Shown in pieces: positions 8,111-19,531 of a stretch of 64,000 bases of DNA. The notes beneath the pieces were generated by a model, which was not told the DNA's origin, made no database searches, and saw nothing but the letters and a program-made list of their open reading frames with translations. The stretch covers positions 62,001-126,000 of the forward strand of contig NZ_UUPU01000001.1 in the NCBI RefSeq assembly GCF_900591205.1, given 5' to 3'. Origin of the DNA: Pseudomonas viridiflava. Its GTDB lineage: Bacteria > Pseudomonadota > Gammaproteobacteria > Pseudomonadales > Pseudomonadaceae. A program made the position numbers and the translations under genes. Each line of letters begins with the position of its first letter. The stretch's first letter is position 1.

Positions 8111-10158
8111 GCTGCCGCGTCCTCACTCAGGCCGCTGTGGCGCAAGAGTGCGTCAATCGACGGCGCACGTCCGCGGAAGTCGACGAACAGCACCATCGGG
8201 GCTTGCGAGCCGCCACGCGCCAGGATCGCCTCACGGAATGCCCGGCCGGTTTCGGCATTGAGCACGCCATCTTCTTCGAACTTGGAGAAGGCATCCGCCG
8301 ACAACACTTCGGCCCATTTATAGCTGTAGTAACCCGCCGCGTAACCGCCGGCAAAGATATGCGCAAAGCTGTTGGGGAAGCGGTTGTAGGCCGGTGGACG
8401 CATCACCGAGACCTCATCGCGTACGCCCTCCAGCACCTGCGCCACTGTGCGGCCATCGCCGTGGGTGGCATGCAGTTCGAAGTCGAACAGCGAGAATTCC
8501 AACTGGCGCACCATCATCAGGCCGGACTGGAAGTTCTTCGCCGCGAGCATTTTTTCCAGCAGGTCCTGGGGCAGCGGCTCGCCGCTTTCATAGTGGCCGG
8601 AGATCAGCGCCAAGCCTTCCGGCTCCCAGCACCAGTTCTCCATGAACTGGCTCGGCAGCTCCACCGCATCCCAGGCCACGCCGTTGATACCGGACACGCC
8701 TGCGTGTTCAACGCGGGTCAGCAGGTGGTGCAGGCCGTGGCCGAATTCGTGGAACAGGGTCGTCACTTCATCGTGGGTCAGCAGGGCAGGCTTGCCGCTG
8801 TCGGCCGGGGTGAAGTTGCACACCAGATTGGCCACCGGGCTTTGCAGCACGCCATCGACGGTGCGGCGACGGTCGCGGGCGCCGTCCATCCAGGCACCGC
8901 CACGCTTGTTGGCGCGGGCGTACAGGTCGAAGAAGAAGCGGCCGACGTGCTGGCCGTTTTCCTTGATTTCGAACAGGCGAACATCCGGGTGCCAGGTGTC
9001 GAAGCCTTTTTGCTCGGCAATCTCGATGCCGTACAAGCGCTGCACGATGGCGAACAGGCCGCCCAGCACTTTGTCGATCGGGAAGTAGGCGCGCAGGGCT
9101 TCCTGGGACACGCTGTAGCGCTGCTCACGGAGTTTTTCGCCGTAGAAACCGCTGTCCCAGCTTTGCAGGTCTTCGCAGCCTTGTTCGGCGGCGTACGCCT
9201 TGAGCTGTTGCAGGTCCTGGGCGGCAAACGGCTTGCTGCGCTTGGCCAGGTCACGCAGGAAGCTCAGCACCTGGTCGCTGGACTCAGCCATTTTGGTGGC
9301 AAGGCTCAGTTCGGAGAACGAGGCGTAGCCCAACAGCTTGGCCAGTTCCTGACGCAGGTCGAGGATCTGTTCCATTACCGGGCCGTTATCATTCTGACCG
9401 GCATTCGGGCCTTGGTCCGACGCACGGGTGCAGTAAGCCGCGTAGATTTCTTCACGCAGGGCACGGTCCTGGGCGTAGGTCATCACCGCGTAGTAGCTCG
9501 GGAATTCCAGAGTGATCAGCCAGCCATCGAGACCTTTGGCCTGGGCGGCGGCGGCCATTTGCGCCTTGGCCGAGTCGGTCAGGCCGGCGAGGGTGGCTTC
9601 GTCAGTGACGTGTTTGGTCCACGCCTGGGTAGCGTCCAGCAGTTGATTGGAGAATTTGCTGCCCAACTCGGACAGCTTGCTCTGCACTTCGGCGTAACGT
9701 TTTTGCTGCTCAGGCGGCAAATCAATACCCGACAGGCGGAAGTCGCGCAGCGAATGTTCCAGGATGGTTTTTTGCGCCACGTCAAAACCGGCAGCCTCCG
9801 GGCTATTGGCCAGGGCTTCAAAAGCCTGGAACAGTGCGCGGTTCTGGCCCATCTCGGTTGAATAGGCGCTCAAGGCCGGCAGGCAGCCTTCGTAGGCTTC
9901 GCGCAGTTCGGCGCTGTTGCACACGGCATTGAGGTGGCTGACCGGGCTCCAGGCGGCGCCCAGGCGGTCATTCAGTTCGTCCATGGCCAGGACCAGGCCA
10001 GCCCATGTCGGATTTTTGCCCTGACTTTGCAGGATGCCTTCGATGGCAACGCGGTTGTCGGCGAGGATCTGTTCGATGGCCGGCTGGACGTGCTCGGCAC
10101 GGATCGCCGAGAACGGCGGCAGGTCGTAGGGCTGCAGAAGAGGGTTGTTCGCGCTCAC
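8107..10158 (-). CDS. prlC: Oligopeptidase A (M3 family zinc metallopeptidase)
   Basis: This 683-residue cytoplasmic peptidase degrades short peptides, including cleaved signal peptides. The zinc site HEFGH is present at H470, E471 and H474, within LFHEFGHGLHHLL. I placed the start at the GTG at 10158 (protein beginning MSANNPLLQPYDL) because AAGGTG lies 6 bp upstream and the family begins there. A longer frame to 10221 adds residues without a ribosome site. It is transcribed away from the gamma-carbonic anhydrase gene; the 102 bp between them hold both promoters. It is followed by and overlaps yheV. Confidence 0.95.
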   Translation of the reverse strand: MSANNPLLQPYDLPPFSAIRAEHVQPAIEQILADNRVAIEGILQSQGKNPTWAGLVLAMDELNDRLGAAWSPVSHLNAVCNSAELREAYEGCLPALSAYSTEMGQNRALFQAFEALANSPEAAGFDVAQKTILEHSLRDFRLSGIDLPPEQQKRYAEVQSKLSELGSKFSNQLLDATQAWTKHVTDEATLAGLTDSAKAQMAAAAQAKGLDGWLITLEFPSYYAVMTYAQDRALREEIYAAYCTRASDQGPNAGQNDNGPVMEQILDLRQELAKLLGYASFSELSLATKMAESSDQVLSFLRDLAKRSKPFAAQDLQQLKAYAAEQGCEDLQSWDSGFYGEKLREQRYSVSQEALRAYFPIDKVLGGLFAIVQRLYGIEIAEQKGFDTWHPDVRLFEIKENGQHVGRFFFDLYARANKRGGAWMDGARDRRRTVDGVLQSPVANLVCNFTPADSGKPALLTHDEVTTLFHEFGHGLHHLLTRVEHAGVSGINGVAWDAVELPSQFMENWCWEPEGLALISGHYESGEPLPQDLLEKMLAAKNFQSGLMMVRQLEFSLFDFELHATHGDGRTVAQVLEGVRDEVSVMRPPAYNRFPNSFAHIFAGGYAAGYYSYKWAEVLSADAFSKFEEDGVLNAETGRAFREAILARGGSQAPMVLFVDFRGRAPSIDALLRHSGLSEDAAA

Positions 10159-10260
10159 GGTTGGCACCTTGGCTGAAGAATCATGTAAGAACAAAGATGG
10201 GGCCATCTTAATTACAATCAACGTCCACCGCAGCTATCAGCACATAAGAGAGAGGCTATC

Positions 10261-10803
10261 GTGACCCTTCGCACTTATCAGAACCACACGCCAACCCTCG
10301 GCGCCGGGGCTTTTGTCGATATTTCGGCGGTGGTGATCGGCGATGTCGAAATCGGCACCGACAGCTCGGTCTGGCCGCTGACCGTGATTCGCGGCGACAT
10401 GCACCGCATCCGCATCGGTGCGCGCACCAGCGTGCAGGACGGCTGCGTGCTGCACATTACCCACGCGGGGCCGTTCAACCCGGACGGCTTCCCGCTGCTG
10501 ATCGGCGATGACGTGACCATCGCCCACAAAGTCATGCTGCACGGCTGTACCGTCGGTAATCGCATCCTGATCGGCATGGGCAGCATCGTGATGGACGGCG
10601 CGGTGGTGGAAGATGACGTGATCATCGGCGCCGGGAGCCTGGTGCCGCCGGGCAAAAAACTTGAAAGCGGGTTTCTGTATGTGGGCAGCCCGGTTAAACA
10701 AGTCCGCGCACTGACTGACAAAGAACGCGCCTTTTTCACCTATAGCGCGGCGAACTACGTGAAGCTCAAAGACCTGCACCTAGCCGAAGGATTCGATCAA
10801 TGA
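10261..10803 (+). CDS. Gamma-class carbonic anhydrase-like hexapeptide-repeat protein
   Basis: This 180-residue protein is built of left-handed beta-helix hexapeptide repeats (IGDVEIG, IGARTSVQDG, IGDDVTIAH and IGMGSIVMDG). Candidate zinc-binding histidines are H68, H89 and H94. It belongs to the YrdA/PaaY/CaiE-like branch, whose true substrate is often unknown even when carbonic anhydrase activity is assumed. The start is GTG at 10261 with AGAGAGG upstream. It overlaps the next gene by 4 bp (ATGA), so the two are probably co-translated. Confidence 0.9.
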   Translation: MTLRTYQNHTPTLGAGAFVDISAVVIGDVEIGTDSSVWPLTVIRGDMHRIRIGARTSVQDGCVLHITHAGPFNPDGFPLLIGDDVTIAHKVMLHGCTVGNRILIGMGSIVMDGAVVEDDVIIGAGSLVPPGKKLESGFLYVGSPVKQVRALTDKERAFFTYSAANYVKLKDLHLAEGFDQ

Positions 10804-11459
10804 CCCTGCACTACCCAACCGTCCTGTTCGACCTGGATGGCACCCTCACCGACCCACGTGAGGGCATCACCCGCTCGATCCAGTACGCCCTCGGCAAACT
10901 GGGCATCGAGGAACCCGACCTGACCAAGCTTGAACACTTCATCGGCCCGCCCTTGCTGCAAGCATTCATGCAGTTCTACGACCTCGATGAGGCCAAGGCG
11001 TGGGAAGCGTTGAATTTCTACCGCGAGCGTTTCAAGGTCACCGGGCTGTACGAAAACCGCGTGTTCGACGGCGTCATGCCGTTGCTGGAAGACTTGAGCC
11101 GCCAAGGCCGCCAGCTGTATATCGCGACGTCCAAGCCTTGGGTGTTTGCCCACGAGATCGCCCGGCATTTCGATTTTGCCAAGCACTTCAAGGTGATTTA
11201 CGGCAGCGAACTGGACGGGACGCGCACCAATAAAGTCGAGTTGATTGCTCACTTGATAAGCGAGGAGGGCCTGGACCCGGCCACGACCTTGATGATTGGT
11301 GACCGCAAGCACGACCTGATCGGGGCGCGTAGCAACGGGCTGGATTCGGCTGCGGTGGGGTATGGGTTTGGCAGTTTTGAAGAGCTGAATGGCGAGGCGC
11401 CGACCTGGTACTTTGAAACAGTGGGCGAGATGCATCAGGCGTTTTTGCAACGGCCTTGA
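10800..11459 (+). CDS. HAD family hydrolase (phosphoglycolate phosphatase-like)
   Basis: This 219-residue HAD subfamily IA hydrolase has motif I FDLDGTLTD with D11 and D13, motif II in IATSKPWV, and motif III/IV in MIGDRKHDLIGA. Such enzymes dephosphorylate small phospho-metabolites. It resembles Gph, but the substrate cannot be assigned from sequence. It is coupled to the preceding hexapeptide-repeat gene through a 4-bp overlap and is followed by a REP palindrome that could end the transcript. Confidence 0.88.
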   Translation: MTLHYPTVLFDLDGTLTDPREGITRSIQYALGKLGIEEPDLTKLEHFIGPPLLQAFMQFYDLDEAKAWEALNFYRERFKVTGLYENRVFDGVMPLLEDLSRQGRQLYIATSKPWVFAHEIARHFDFAKHFKVIYGSELDGTRTNKVELIAHLISEEGLDPATTLMIGDRKHDLIGARSNGLDSAAVGYGFGSFEELNGEAPTWYFETVGEMHQAFLQRP

Positions 11460-11465
11460 GGTCGC

Positions 11466-11529
11466 TATCGCAGGCAAGCCGGCTGCCGGTGTACGCCGCT
11501 CCAATGTGGCAGCTGGCTTGCCTGCGATG
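11466..11529. repeat. REP palindrome
   Basis: The inverted arms ATCGCAGGCAAGCCGGCTGC and GCAGCTGGCTTGCCTGCGAT flank a short spacer between convergent genes. It can fold into a long hairpin and may serve as a transcript end for both sides. Confidence 0.8.
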
Positions 11530-11534
11530 AGGCC

Positions 11535-12578
11535 CTAATGGCCAACAATTTCCAATTGCCTCAACGCCGCCTTACGCTGCTCCACCGGCAACCCACCCAG
11601 CTTCTCCACCGCCGCAAAGAACTTCACCCAATCCCCGCCTTCCTGCGCAAACAATGCGGCAAACGCCGGCACCCACTGGTCATACAGCCCGAACGGCAAC
11701 AGCTTCGCATTGTTCATCGGCTGGTTGATCCAGGCGTCGTAGCGCTTATCGCCAGCCCACTGACTGTCGCGAAGTTGCCGGTAATCGCTGCGCAAACGCT
11801 CAAATTCCGCGGCTTTGCGCTGGCGCATCACATCGGCCGCCAGCGGTTGTGCGTAAAGGGTTTCCAGGCGTTTGCGCGTATCGAGAACCAGCCGGATAAA
11901 TTGGTCGCGTTGCTGCAATGCCGCATCGCTGAGCGGCGCCAGGCCCCGCGCCGCACGCCATTGGCGGGTGCCTTCCTGCTCGACGAAGTTGGCGTAAGAC
12001 TCGTTGAACTCGGTGTCGTCCTTCACATAAAAACGCTGGTGCGCCAGCTCATGGAAGATCAGCGTGGCCAGGCGCTCATCACCCCAGTTCATCATTGAGT
12101 TCATGATCGGATCGTTAAACCAGCCCAAGGTTGAATAAGCCTCGACGCCGCCAATCGACACATCCATGCCTTGTTGCTTCAACAGCGCCGCCTCGCCTCG
12201 CGCCGCCCCTTGGTTGTAATAGCCGCGATAAGCGACGCAACCGGCAATCGGAAAGCAATGGGTTTCCGGCGATAGGGAAAATTCCTGCGTGGCGAAGACA
12301 TTCCAGACCACATAGGGCCGGCCAATGTCCGCATACAAGCGGTAACTCTGGTTGTCAGGAAGGTGCAGGTGCTGACTGGCGAACGTACGCGCTTTTTGCG
12401 ATTGCTCCAGGTGGTCACGCAGTCCCTGTGGGCGGGAAGGGTCCGCGATGACCTCGGAAACCGGCTCTCGGGCCCGTAACAATTGCCACTGGCCGCCCGC
12501 CAACTGGCTGTAATAACTGATGCTGGAGCAGCCGCTGAGCAGCACAACCACCCACCCCGCAAAAAAACGCCTGACCAT
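11535..12578 (-). CDS. Putative lipoprotein aminopeptidase (HELAHQ metallopeptidase)
   Basis: This 347-residue protein has a lipoprotein signal with lipobox LLSGC (C17) and a zinc metallopeptidase motif HELAH at H176-H180, followed by NESYANFVE with a possible third ligand. It fits the Aminopep family of putative outer-membrane-anchored aminopeptidases. The start was set at ATG 12578 (MVRRFFAGW) because AGGAG lies 10 bp upstream and the signal begins here. The frame is open to 12662 but that extension has no signal sense. The exact substrate is unknown. Confidence 0.87.
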   Translation of the reverse strand: MVRRFFAGWVVVLLSGCSSISYYSQLAGGQWQLLRAREPVSEVIADPSRPQGLRDHLEQSQKARTFASQHLHLPDNQSYRLYADIGRPYVVWNVFATQEFSLSPETHCFPIAGCVAYRGYYNQGAARGEAALLKQQGMDVSIGGVEAYSTLGWFNDPIMNSMMNWGDERLATLIFHELAHQRFYVKDDTEFNESYANFVEQEGTRQWRAARGLAPLSDAALQQRDQFIRLVLDTRKRLETLYAQPLAADVMRQRKAAEFERLRSDYRQLRDSQWAGDKRYDAWINQPMNNAKLLPFGLYDQWVPAFAALFAQEGGDWVKFFAAVEKLGGLPVEQRKAALRQLEIVGH

Positions 12579-12688
12579 GCCCCAACCGCTCCTGGGTGAT
12601 TTGTGCGCCAGACTATCCTGCCTGCAGGGAATTTTTCCATGGCGTGGCATGTTTATACTCAAACCTCTCCTTGTGTTGAGTACCCGCC

Positions 12689-13111
12689 ATGCGCCAGCTT
12701 TTGCTTCCCGTCGCCGCCCTGTTTCTCAGCGCCTGTGCTTCGACGCCCCTCCCAGCGGTCGACCCACAACAGGCATGGGTCGATTTCGCCACGCCGACCC
12801 CCGGTGCCAAACTGGTGATGGCCCAGCGTCTGGATGGCAAGAACCTACCGGACGGGCGCTACTTCCAGTTCCCGCCGGGCAGTCACGCGTTGATGGTGCG
12901 TTTTGATTTTGAGGTTCCCACCGGCGGCAGCCTCAGTGGGTTTGGGCAAACGAGCGACCGTACCTGCTTCATTACCTTGCAGTACGAGCATTTCGAGGCC
13001 GGCCAGCGCTATCGACTGGAAGGGCGTTCGCTGGGCTACACGCCGAACATCCGGCTGTATAACGCGGCACGTCAGTTGCTGGCGCAGGAGCGCAGTGTCA
13101 ACTGTCTGTGA
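12689..13111 (+). CDS. Small predicted lipoprotein of unknown function
   Basis: This 140-residue protein starts MRQLLLPVAALFLSACAS, a clear lipoprotein signal with C16 as the lipidated residue. The mature part is beta-rich (PPGSHALMVRFDFEVP, YRLEGRSLGYTPNIRLY) and has two further cysteines that could pair. I do not recognise a function. It is convergent with the DUF1161 gene and the two stop codons abut exactly (TGA then TCA at 13109-13114). Confidence 0.85.
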   Translation: MRQLLLPVAALFLSACASTPLPAVDPQQAWVDFATPTPGAKLVMAQRLDGKNLPDGRYFQFPPGSHALMVRFDFEVPTGGSLSGFGQTSDRTCFITLQYEHFEAGQRYRLEGRSLGYTPNIRLYNAARQLLAQERSVNCL

Positions 13112-13351
13112 TCAGTCGCCGTTTTTCTGATAGATGATGCGCTTGCGGCCGTTTTCGCAGGAGCCGACGATCATGGCGCTATCGTGATTTTTGGCTTCTT
13201 GCCGGGTGATGATTTCCAAGGTGTAGGACGGAATCGCTTTGGCCTGGATCTTGACCTCGATCTCTTTCCTGAGCTCTTCGCAGTCTTTTGGCGCGGCCAT
13301 GGCCGAGGTTGCCAGTGCACCGCAGATAACCGCCAAGGCAATACGTTTCAT
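13112..13351 (-). CDS. DUF1161 periplasmic protein (copy 1)
   Basis: This 79-residue protein has a signal peptide ending AMAAPKD and two conserved cysteines (in KDCEEL and VGSCENG) that likely form a disulfide. It matches the DUF1161 family of small secreted proteins of unknown function. A second member lies at 15293-15517. They share the layout CEEL..EI..KI.AK...Y.LEI/V....VGSCE.G...I.Y. Confidence 0.87.
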   Translation of the reverse strand: MKRIALAVICGALATSAMAAPKDCEELRKEIEVKIQAKAIPSYTLEIITRQEAKNHDSAMIVGSCENGRKRIIYQKNGD

Positions 13352-13455
13352 CAGTGAAGCTCCCTAAATGCATTGCGCACGAGTGTGCGTCTAAGGCTGC
13401 ATAAGCTATAGGACCACAACGGTGAAACACGAGTTCTGATTTAACGCATAACTAA

Positions 13456-13480
13456 ATGAGGGAGCGGCTCGCTCCCTCAT
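13456..13480 (-). terminator. Hairpin downstream of osmC
   Basis: The stem ATGAGGGAGCG pairs with CGCTCCCTCAT around a 3-base loop, 14 bp past the osmC stop. The U-tract on the minus strand is short (TTT), so termination strength is uncertain. Confidence 0.6.
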
Positions 13481-13493
13481 TGCGCCTGCCGGA

Positions 13494-13925
13494 TTAGCTG
13501 ACCAGCGTGGCATCCAGGCTGATTTTCGCATTCAGCACCTTGGACACCGGGCACCCTTCCTTGGCTTTTTTGCTCAGCTCATCGAACTGCGCCTGGCTTG
13601 CACCCGGGATCTTGGCCTTCAGGATCAGGTGCACGGCGGTGATCGCAAAGCCGCCATCAACCTGGTCCAGGGTCACTTCGGCCTGGGTGTCGATGCTGTC
13701 GGCCTTAAGGCCCGCATCGCCGAGAATCATGGAAAACGCCATGGAGAAACAGCCGGCGTGGGCCGCACCGATCAACTCTTCAGGATTGGTGCCCTTGCCG
13801 CCTTCGAAACGCGCCTTGAAGCCGTAGGGCGCTTCGCGCAGCACGCCGGTTTCGGTGGAGATAGAACCCAGGCCAGTCTTCAGGTCACCTTCCCAATGCG
13901 CGGATGCTTTTTTAACGATACTCAT
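13494..13925 (-). CDS. osmC: OsmC family peroxiredoxin
   Basis: This 143-residue thiol peroxidase reduces organic and inorganic peroxides. The two redox cysteines are at C59 (AHAGCFSMAF) and C125 (EGCPVSKV), the same positions as in E. coli OsmC. A GAGGAG ribosome site precedes the ATG at 13925; the open frame extends upstream to 14402 but nothing there resembles the family. It is probably induced by osmotic or stationary-phase stress, as known for the family. The 216-bp gap to the divergent oxidoreductase gene holds both promoters. Confidence 0.93.
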   Translation of the reverse strand: MSIVKKASAHWEGDLKTGLGSISTETGVLREAPYGFKARFEGGKGTNPEELIGAAHAGCFSMAFSMILGDAGLKADSIDTQAEVTLDQVDGGFAITAVHLILKAKIPGASQAQFDELSKKAKEGCPVSKVLNAKISLDATLVS

Positions 13926-14141
13926 AGCTTTCTCCTCGAACGGTGGTTTTGCGTCAGTAAGGGTTCTGAGGATAGACCGCGTGGCAAAGTTCATCTTGTC
14001 GGAGAAACCTAGCGATTTAGTAGGAAATTTCATGCTCGCTATTGAATCTCGGGTATATGCCCTCATTGCATAGAACATGCACATGAAGCGGCAGGTTTTG
14101 GTTCGTCTATAAGCCTGCGCACCTATTGGAGAAGCAGGCTT

Positions 14142-15143
14142 ATGAAATCGCTGTCCGACGTGAAGTTCTCGACCCTGGACCTGGTGCCCGTGCGGGCCAA
14201 CGGCAGCCCGGCGCAGTCGCTGCGCAACTCGCTGGACCTGGCCCAGCACGTGGAAAAGTTCGGTTACAACCGTTTCTGGGTGGCTGAACACCACAACATG
14301 GACGGCATCGCCAGCTCGGCCACCTCGGTGTTGCTGGGCTACCTGGCGGGCGGCACCTCGACCATTCGCGTCGGCTCCGGCGGCGTAATGCTGCCCAATC
14401 ACGCGCCACTGGTGATCGCCGAGCAGTTCGGCACCCTCGAAAGCCTATACCCCGGCCGTATCGACCTGGGCCTGGGCCGCGCCCCCGGTTCCGACCAGAT
14501 GACCGCCCGCGCCCTGCGCCGTGAACGCTCCGGCAGCGCCGATGATTTCCCCGAAGATGTGGCCGAGTTGATGGCCTACCTCGGCCCACGCACCCCGGAC
14601 CAACGGGTAATCGCCGTGCCCGGCACTGGCACCAATGTGCCGGTGTGGCTGCTCGGTTCCAGTCTGTTCAGCGCGCAACTGGCAGGCGAGCGCGGTTTGC
14701 CCTACGCCTTCGCCTCGCATTTCGCACCGCGCCTTATGCATGAAGCGATTCGCGTGTATCGCAACCACTTCAAACCTTCAGCCGTACTGGACAAGCCCTA
14801 CGTGATGCTCGGCATTCCGCTGGTGGCCGCCGACACCGACGAACAGGCCGACTATCTGGCGACCTCGGTGTACCAACGTATCCTGGCGCTGATGCGCGGA
14901 CAAAGCCTGGTGCAGCGCCCGCCGGTAAAAACCATGGACGGCCTGTGGCTACCGCATGAAAAAGACGCGGTGGGCAGCTTCCTCGGCCTGGCCATGGTTG
15001 GCAGCCCGGCGAAGATCCGCGCCAAACTGGAGGTACTGGTCGAACAAACCGGCGCCGATGAACTGATCTTTACCTGCGACCTGTACGAGCATGCCGACCG
15101 GATTCATTCCTACGAGTTGCTCGCGCAACTGATGAAGGGCTAA
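14142..15143 (+). CDS. Luciferase-like (LLM class) flavin-dependent oxidoreductase
   Basis: This 333-residue protein has the bacterial luciferase-like fold with family motifs [30 protein letters not shown] and [15 protein letters not shown]. It resembles the YhbW/MsnO8 group, which uses reduced flavin. The substrate is not known. It stands alone on the plus strand, facing away from osmC, and is followed by a long stem-loop region (15157-15280). Confidence 0.9.
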   Translation: MKSLSDVKFSTLDLVPVRANGSPAQSLRNSLDLAQHVEKFGYNRFWVAEHHNMDGIASSATSVLLGYLAGGTSTIRVGSGGVMLPNHAPLVIAEQFGTLESLYPGRIDLGLGRAPGSDQMTARALRRERSGSADDFPEDVAELMAYLGPRTPDQRVIAVPGTGTNVPVWLLGSSLFSAQLAGERGLPYAFASHFAPRLMHEAIRVYRNHFKPSAVLDKPYVMLGIPLVAADTDEQADYLATSVYQRILALMRGQSLVQRPPVKTMDGLWLPHEKDAVGSFLGLAMVGSPAKIRAKLEVLVEQTGADELIFTCDLYEHADRIHSYELLAQLMKG

Positions 15144-15156
15144 AACCCTCAGGCGA

Positions 15157-15280
15157 AAAAACGACGCACCCGTGGCTCAAGAGTTTGCTCTCGCTGGAGT
15201 GCGCAACGCTCCCGGTTTTTTTGGGGCGGCTACGCAGGCCAACGGGAGCAAGCTCCCTCGACACAGGTGCGTCGTTTTAT
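15157..15280. repeat. Long stem-loop repeat (family B palindrome with outer inverted arms)
   Basis: The outer arms AAAACGACGCACC (about 15158-15170) and GGTGCGTCGTTTT (15266-15278) are exact inverted copies about 95 bp apart. Between them lies a GCTCCCG...CGGGAGCAAGC type palindrome containing GGCTACGCAGGCCAACGGGA, related to the elements at 19986 and 40158. The element separates two convergent genes; the outer arm ending TTTT would act as a terminator hairpin. Confidence 0.7.
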
Positions 15281-15292
15281 CGGGAACACGGA

Positions 15293-15517
15293 TTAACCGC
15301 GCTTGTAGACGATTTCCTTGGTGCCGCCTTCGCAGCTGCCGACTACTTTAGCGTCGGTCGATGCGCCTTTATCTACCACTTCCAGCGAATAATGCTTGGC
15401 GCCCTTGGCGTCGATTTTCGCTGCGATTTCGCTTTTCAGCTCTTCACAAGGCTTGCCCGCCGCCAGGGCTGTGCCCGCAATGCTCAACAAACCTACCGCT
15501 AACAGGAACTTCTTCAT
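15293..15517 (-). CDS. DUF1161 periplasmic protein (copy 2)
   Basis: This 74-residue protein has a signal peptide (MKKFLLAVGLLSIAGTALA) and the DUF1161 pattern with two cysteines (KPCEEL and VGSCEGG). It is clearly a paralogue of the gene at 13112-13351. Function is unknown. A ribosome site GGAAAG lies before the ATG. Confidence 0.87.
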   Translation of the reverse strand: MKKFLLAVGLLSIAGTALAAGKPCEELKSEIAAKIDAKGAKHYSLEVVDKGASTDAKVVGSCEGGTKEIVYKRG

Positions 15518-15632
15518 CCGTTACTTTCCTTGCGCTGATCGAAAAGAGCGTGCCGACGCTTTCGCATCGGCACCCATTGGTTGTAGCGCAGGTTATGGCA
15601 ATCGGCCAGTCGGCAAAGTTCAACCGACGTGA

Positions 15633-15848
15633 TCAACTACTGGCAATTCGAAACCCCACCTTCAGGGTGACCTGAAAGTGCGCGGCCTTGCCGTCCTTGA
15701 TGTGGCCACGGGTTTCGGTCACCTCAAACCACTCCAGATGCTTGATGCTCTTGCTGGCTTCAGCCAAGGCGTTATTGATCGCGTCTTCGATGCTGGTGGT
15801 GGAAGAGCCAACCAGTTCGACTTTCTTGTAGGTGTGATGATCACTCAT
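15633..15848 (-). CDS. Dodecin family flavin-binding protein
   Basis: This 71-residue protein, starting MSDHHTYKKVELVGSS, matches the dodecins, which assemble into hollow dodecamers that store flavin. The Trp of the flavin-stacking motif is present in HLEWFEVTETRGHI. The start at 15848 follows AGGAGAAACGCC; the frame continues upstream to 15872 without a second ribosome site. It is transcribed away from the DUF883 gene. Confidence 0.9.
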   Translation of the reverse strand: MSDHHTYKKVELVGSSTTSIEDAINNALAEASKSIKHLEWFEVTETRGHIKDGKAAHFQVTLKVGFRIASS

Positions 15849-16005
15849 GGCGTTTCTCCTAGGGGTCGTCAATCAAGACTAGCAGTGAATATTCGTACTG
15901 CTTCTGGCGACCGTTCCTACCCGAAAGTTCAGATTTACTGCACTTTCTGAAAACGCTGGAGTCGGTATCTACACATGCCACTCAATCACTTCAGGAGATG
16001 TCCAA

Positions 16006-16332
16006 ATGGCCAACACTTCTTTACGCAAAGCGTCGCTGGAAAGCATGGAAGCCGAGATTTCGAGCCTGCTCAAGTCCCTTGAGAGCCTCAAGGACGATGC
16101 GTCCGATGAGTCGCGCAAAACGCTGAAGGCCCTGAAAAGCAATGCCGAGAATGCTCTTAAGCATTCCCGTCACTTGATCAGCGATGCCTACGAAGAAAGC
16201 AAAGTCAAAATCCGCGAAACCGGTGTTGCGACCCGCGACTACGCACAAGAACACCCATGGACTACCGCCGGTGTTGCCGTTGGTGCGCTGGGCCTGCTGG
16301 CGGCTTACCTGCTGTGCAAACGCGGCGACTGA
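16006..16332 (+). CDS. DUF883 / ElaB-YqjD-like membrane-anchored protein
   Basis: This 108-residue protein has a helical, charged N-terminal part (residues 10-80) and a single C-terminal membrane segment (GVAVGALGLLAAYLLCK). This is the plan of the ElaB/YqjD/DUF883 tail-anchored proteins, some of which bind ribosomes in stationary phase. A CAGGAG ribosome site precedes the ATG. It ends 6 bp from the convergent trpI stop, so there is little room for separate terminators. Confidence 0.88.
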   Translation: MANTSLRKASLESMEAEISSLLKSLESLKDDASDESRKTLKALKSNAENALKHSRHLISDAYEESKVKIRETGVATRDYAQEHPWTTAGVAVGALGLLAAYLLCKRGD

Positions 16333-16338
16333 TGGAAC

Positions 16339-18586
<2,248 letters not shown>

Positions 18587-18587
<1 letters not shown>

Positions 18588-19396
18588 TGAGCCGCCTGCA
18601 GACCCGCTTTGCGCAGCTGAAAGAACAAAACCGCGCCGCCCTGGTGACCTTCGTCACCGCCGGCGACCCGGGCTATGACACCTCCCTGGCGATCCTCAAA
18701 GGCTTGCCGGCGGCCGGCGCCGATGTGATCGAGCTGGGCATGCCCTTCACCGACCCGATGGCCGACGGCCCGGCCATCCAGCTGGCCAACATCCGCGCGC
18801 TGGAAGCCAAGCAGAATCTGGTGAAAACCCTGCAAATGGTTCGCGAGTTCCGCAAAGACAATAACGACACGCCGCTGGTGCTGATGGGGTACTTCAACCC
18901 GATCCACAAATACGGCGTGCCGCAGTTCATCGTTGATGCCAATGAAGCGGGTGTGGACGGCCTGATCGTGGTCGACATGCCGCCTGAACATAACGGCGAG
19001 CTGTGCGACCCGGCCCAGGCTGCGGGCATCGACTTTATCCGCCTGACCACGCCGACCACCGATGACGTGCGCCTGCCCACCGTGCTTAACGGCAGTTCCG
19101 GCTTTGTGTACTACGTGTCGGTGGCTGGTGTGACCGGTGCCGGTGCGGCGACCCTGGAGCACGTCGAAGAGGCGGTGACCCGCCTGCGTCGGCATACCGA
19201 CCTGCCGATCAGCATCGGTTTTGGTATCCGCACGCCGGAACAAGCGGCCGCCATCGCACGCCTGGCGGACGGTGTGGTAGTGGGCTCGGCGCTGATCGAC
19301 CACATCGCCAATGCCAGTAACGATCAACAAGCGATTGATGGGGTATTGAGCCTGTGCGCGGCGCTGTCGGAAGGTGTACGTAACGCCCGTAAGTAA
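18587..19396 (+). CDS. trpA: Tryptophan synthase alpha subunit
   Basis: This 269-residue TIM-barrel subunit cleaves indole-3-glycerol phosphate. The catalytic E49 and D60 are both present ([14 protein letters not shown]). The start ATG at 18587 shares a base with the trpB stop. A strong intrinsic terminator follows at 19474. Confidence 0.97.
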
Positions 19397-19473
19397 GGGC
19401 TATGTAGCGAGAGGTAAAGTTCCTGATACAGAGGAATCAACTCGCACAATCACAGCCTAAACAGCAAGACCAA

Positions 19474-19506
19474 GGGATTTCGAACCTCGTTCGAGATCCC
19501 TTTTTT
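19474..19506 (+). terminator. Rho-independent terminator of trpBA
   Basis: The stem GGGATTTCGAAC pairs with GTTCGAGATCCC (one G-T wobble) around CTC, followed by six T. It ends 26 bp before the next gene. Confidence 0.9.
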
Positions 19507-19531
19507 GTGTGTGTGCCCTGAGGAAGACCCG

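Noticed and set aside
8137..9861. 574-codon plus-strand open frame inside prlC
   Set aside because: Antisense shadow of prlC, which has a full peptidase motif set.
11466..11529. REP palindrome as a regulatory RNA gene
   Set aside because: It has no promoter of its own and matches the intergenic REP family seen elsewhere in the window.
14250..14267. CACGTGGAAAAGTT in the luciferase-like gene as a parS site
   Set aside because: Only the central hexamer and part of one arm match.
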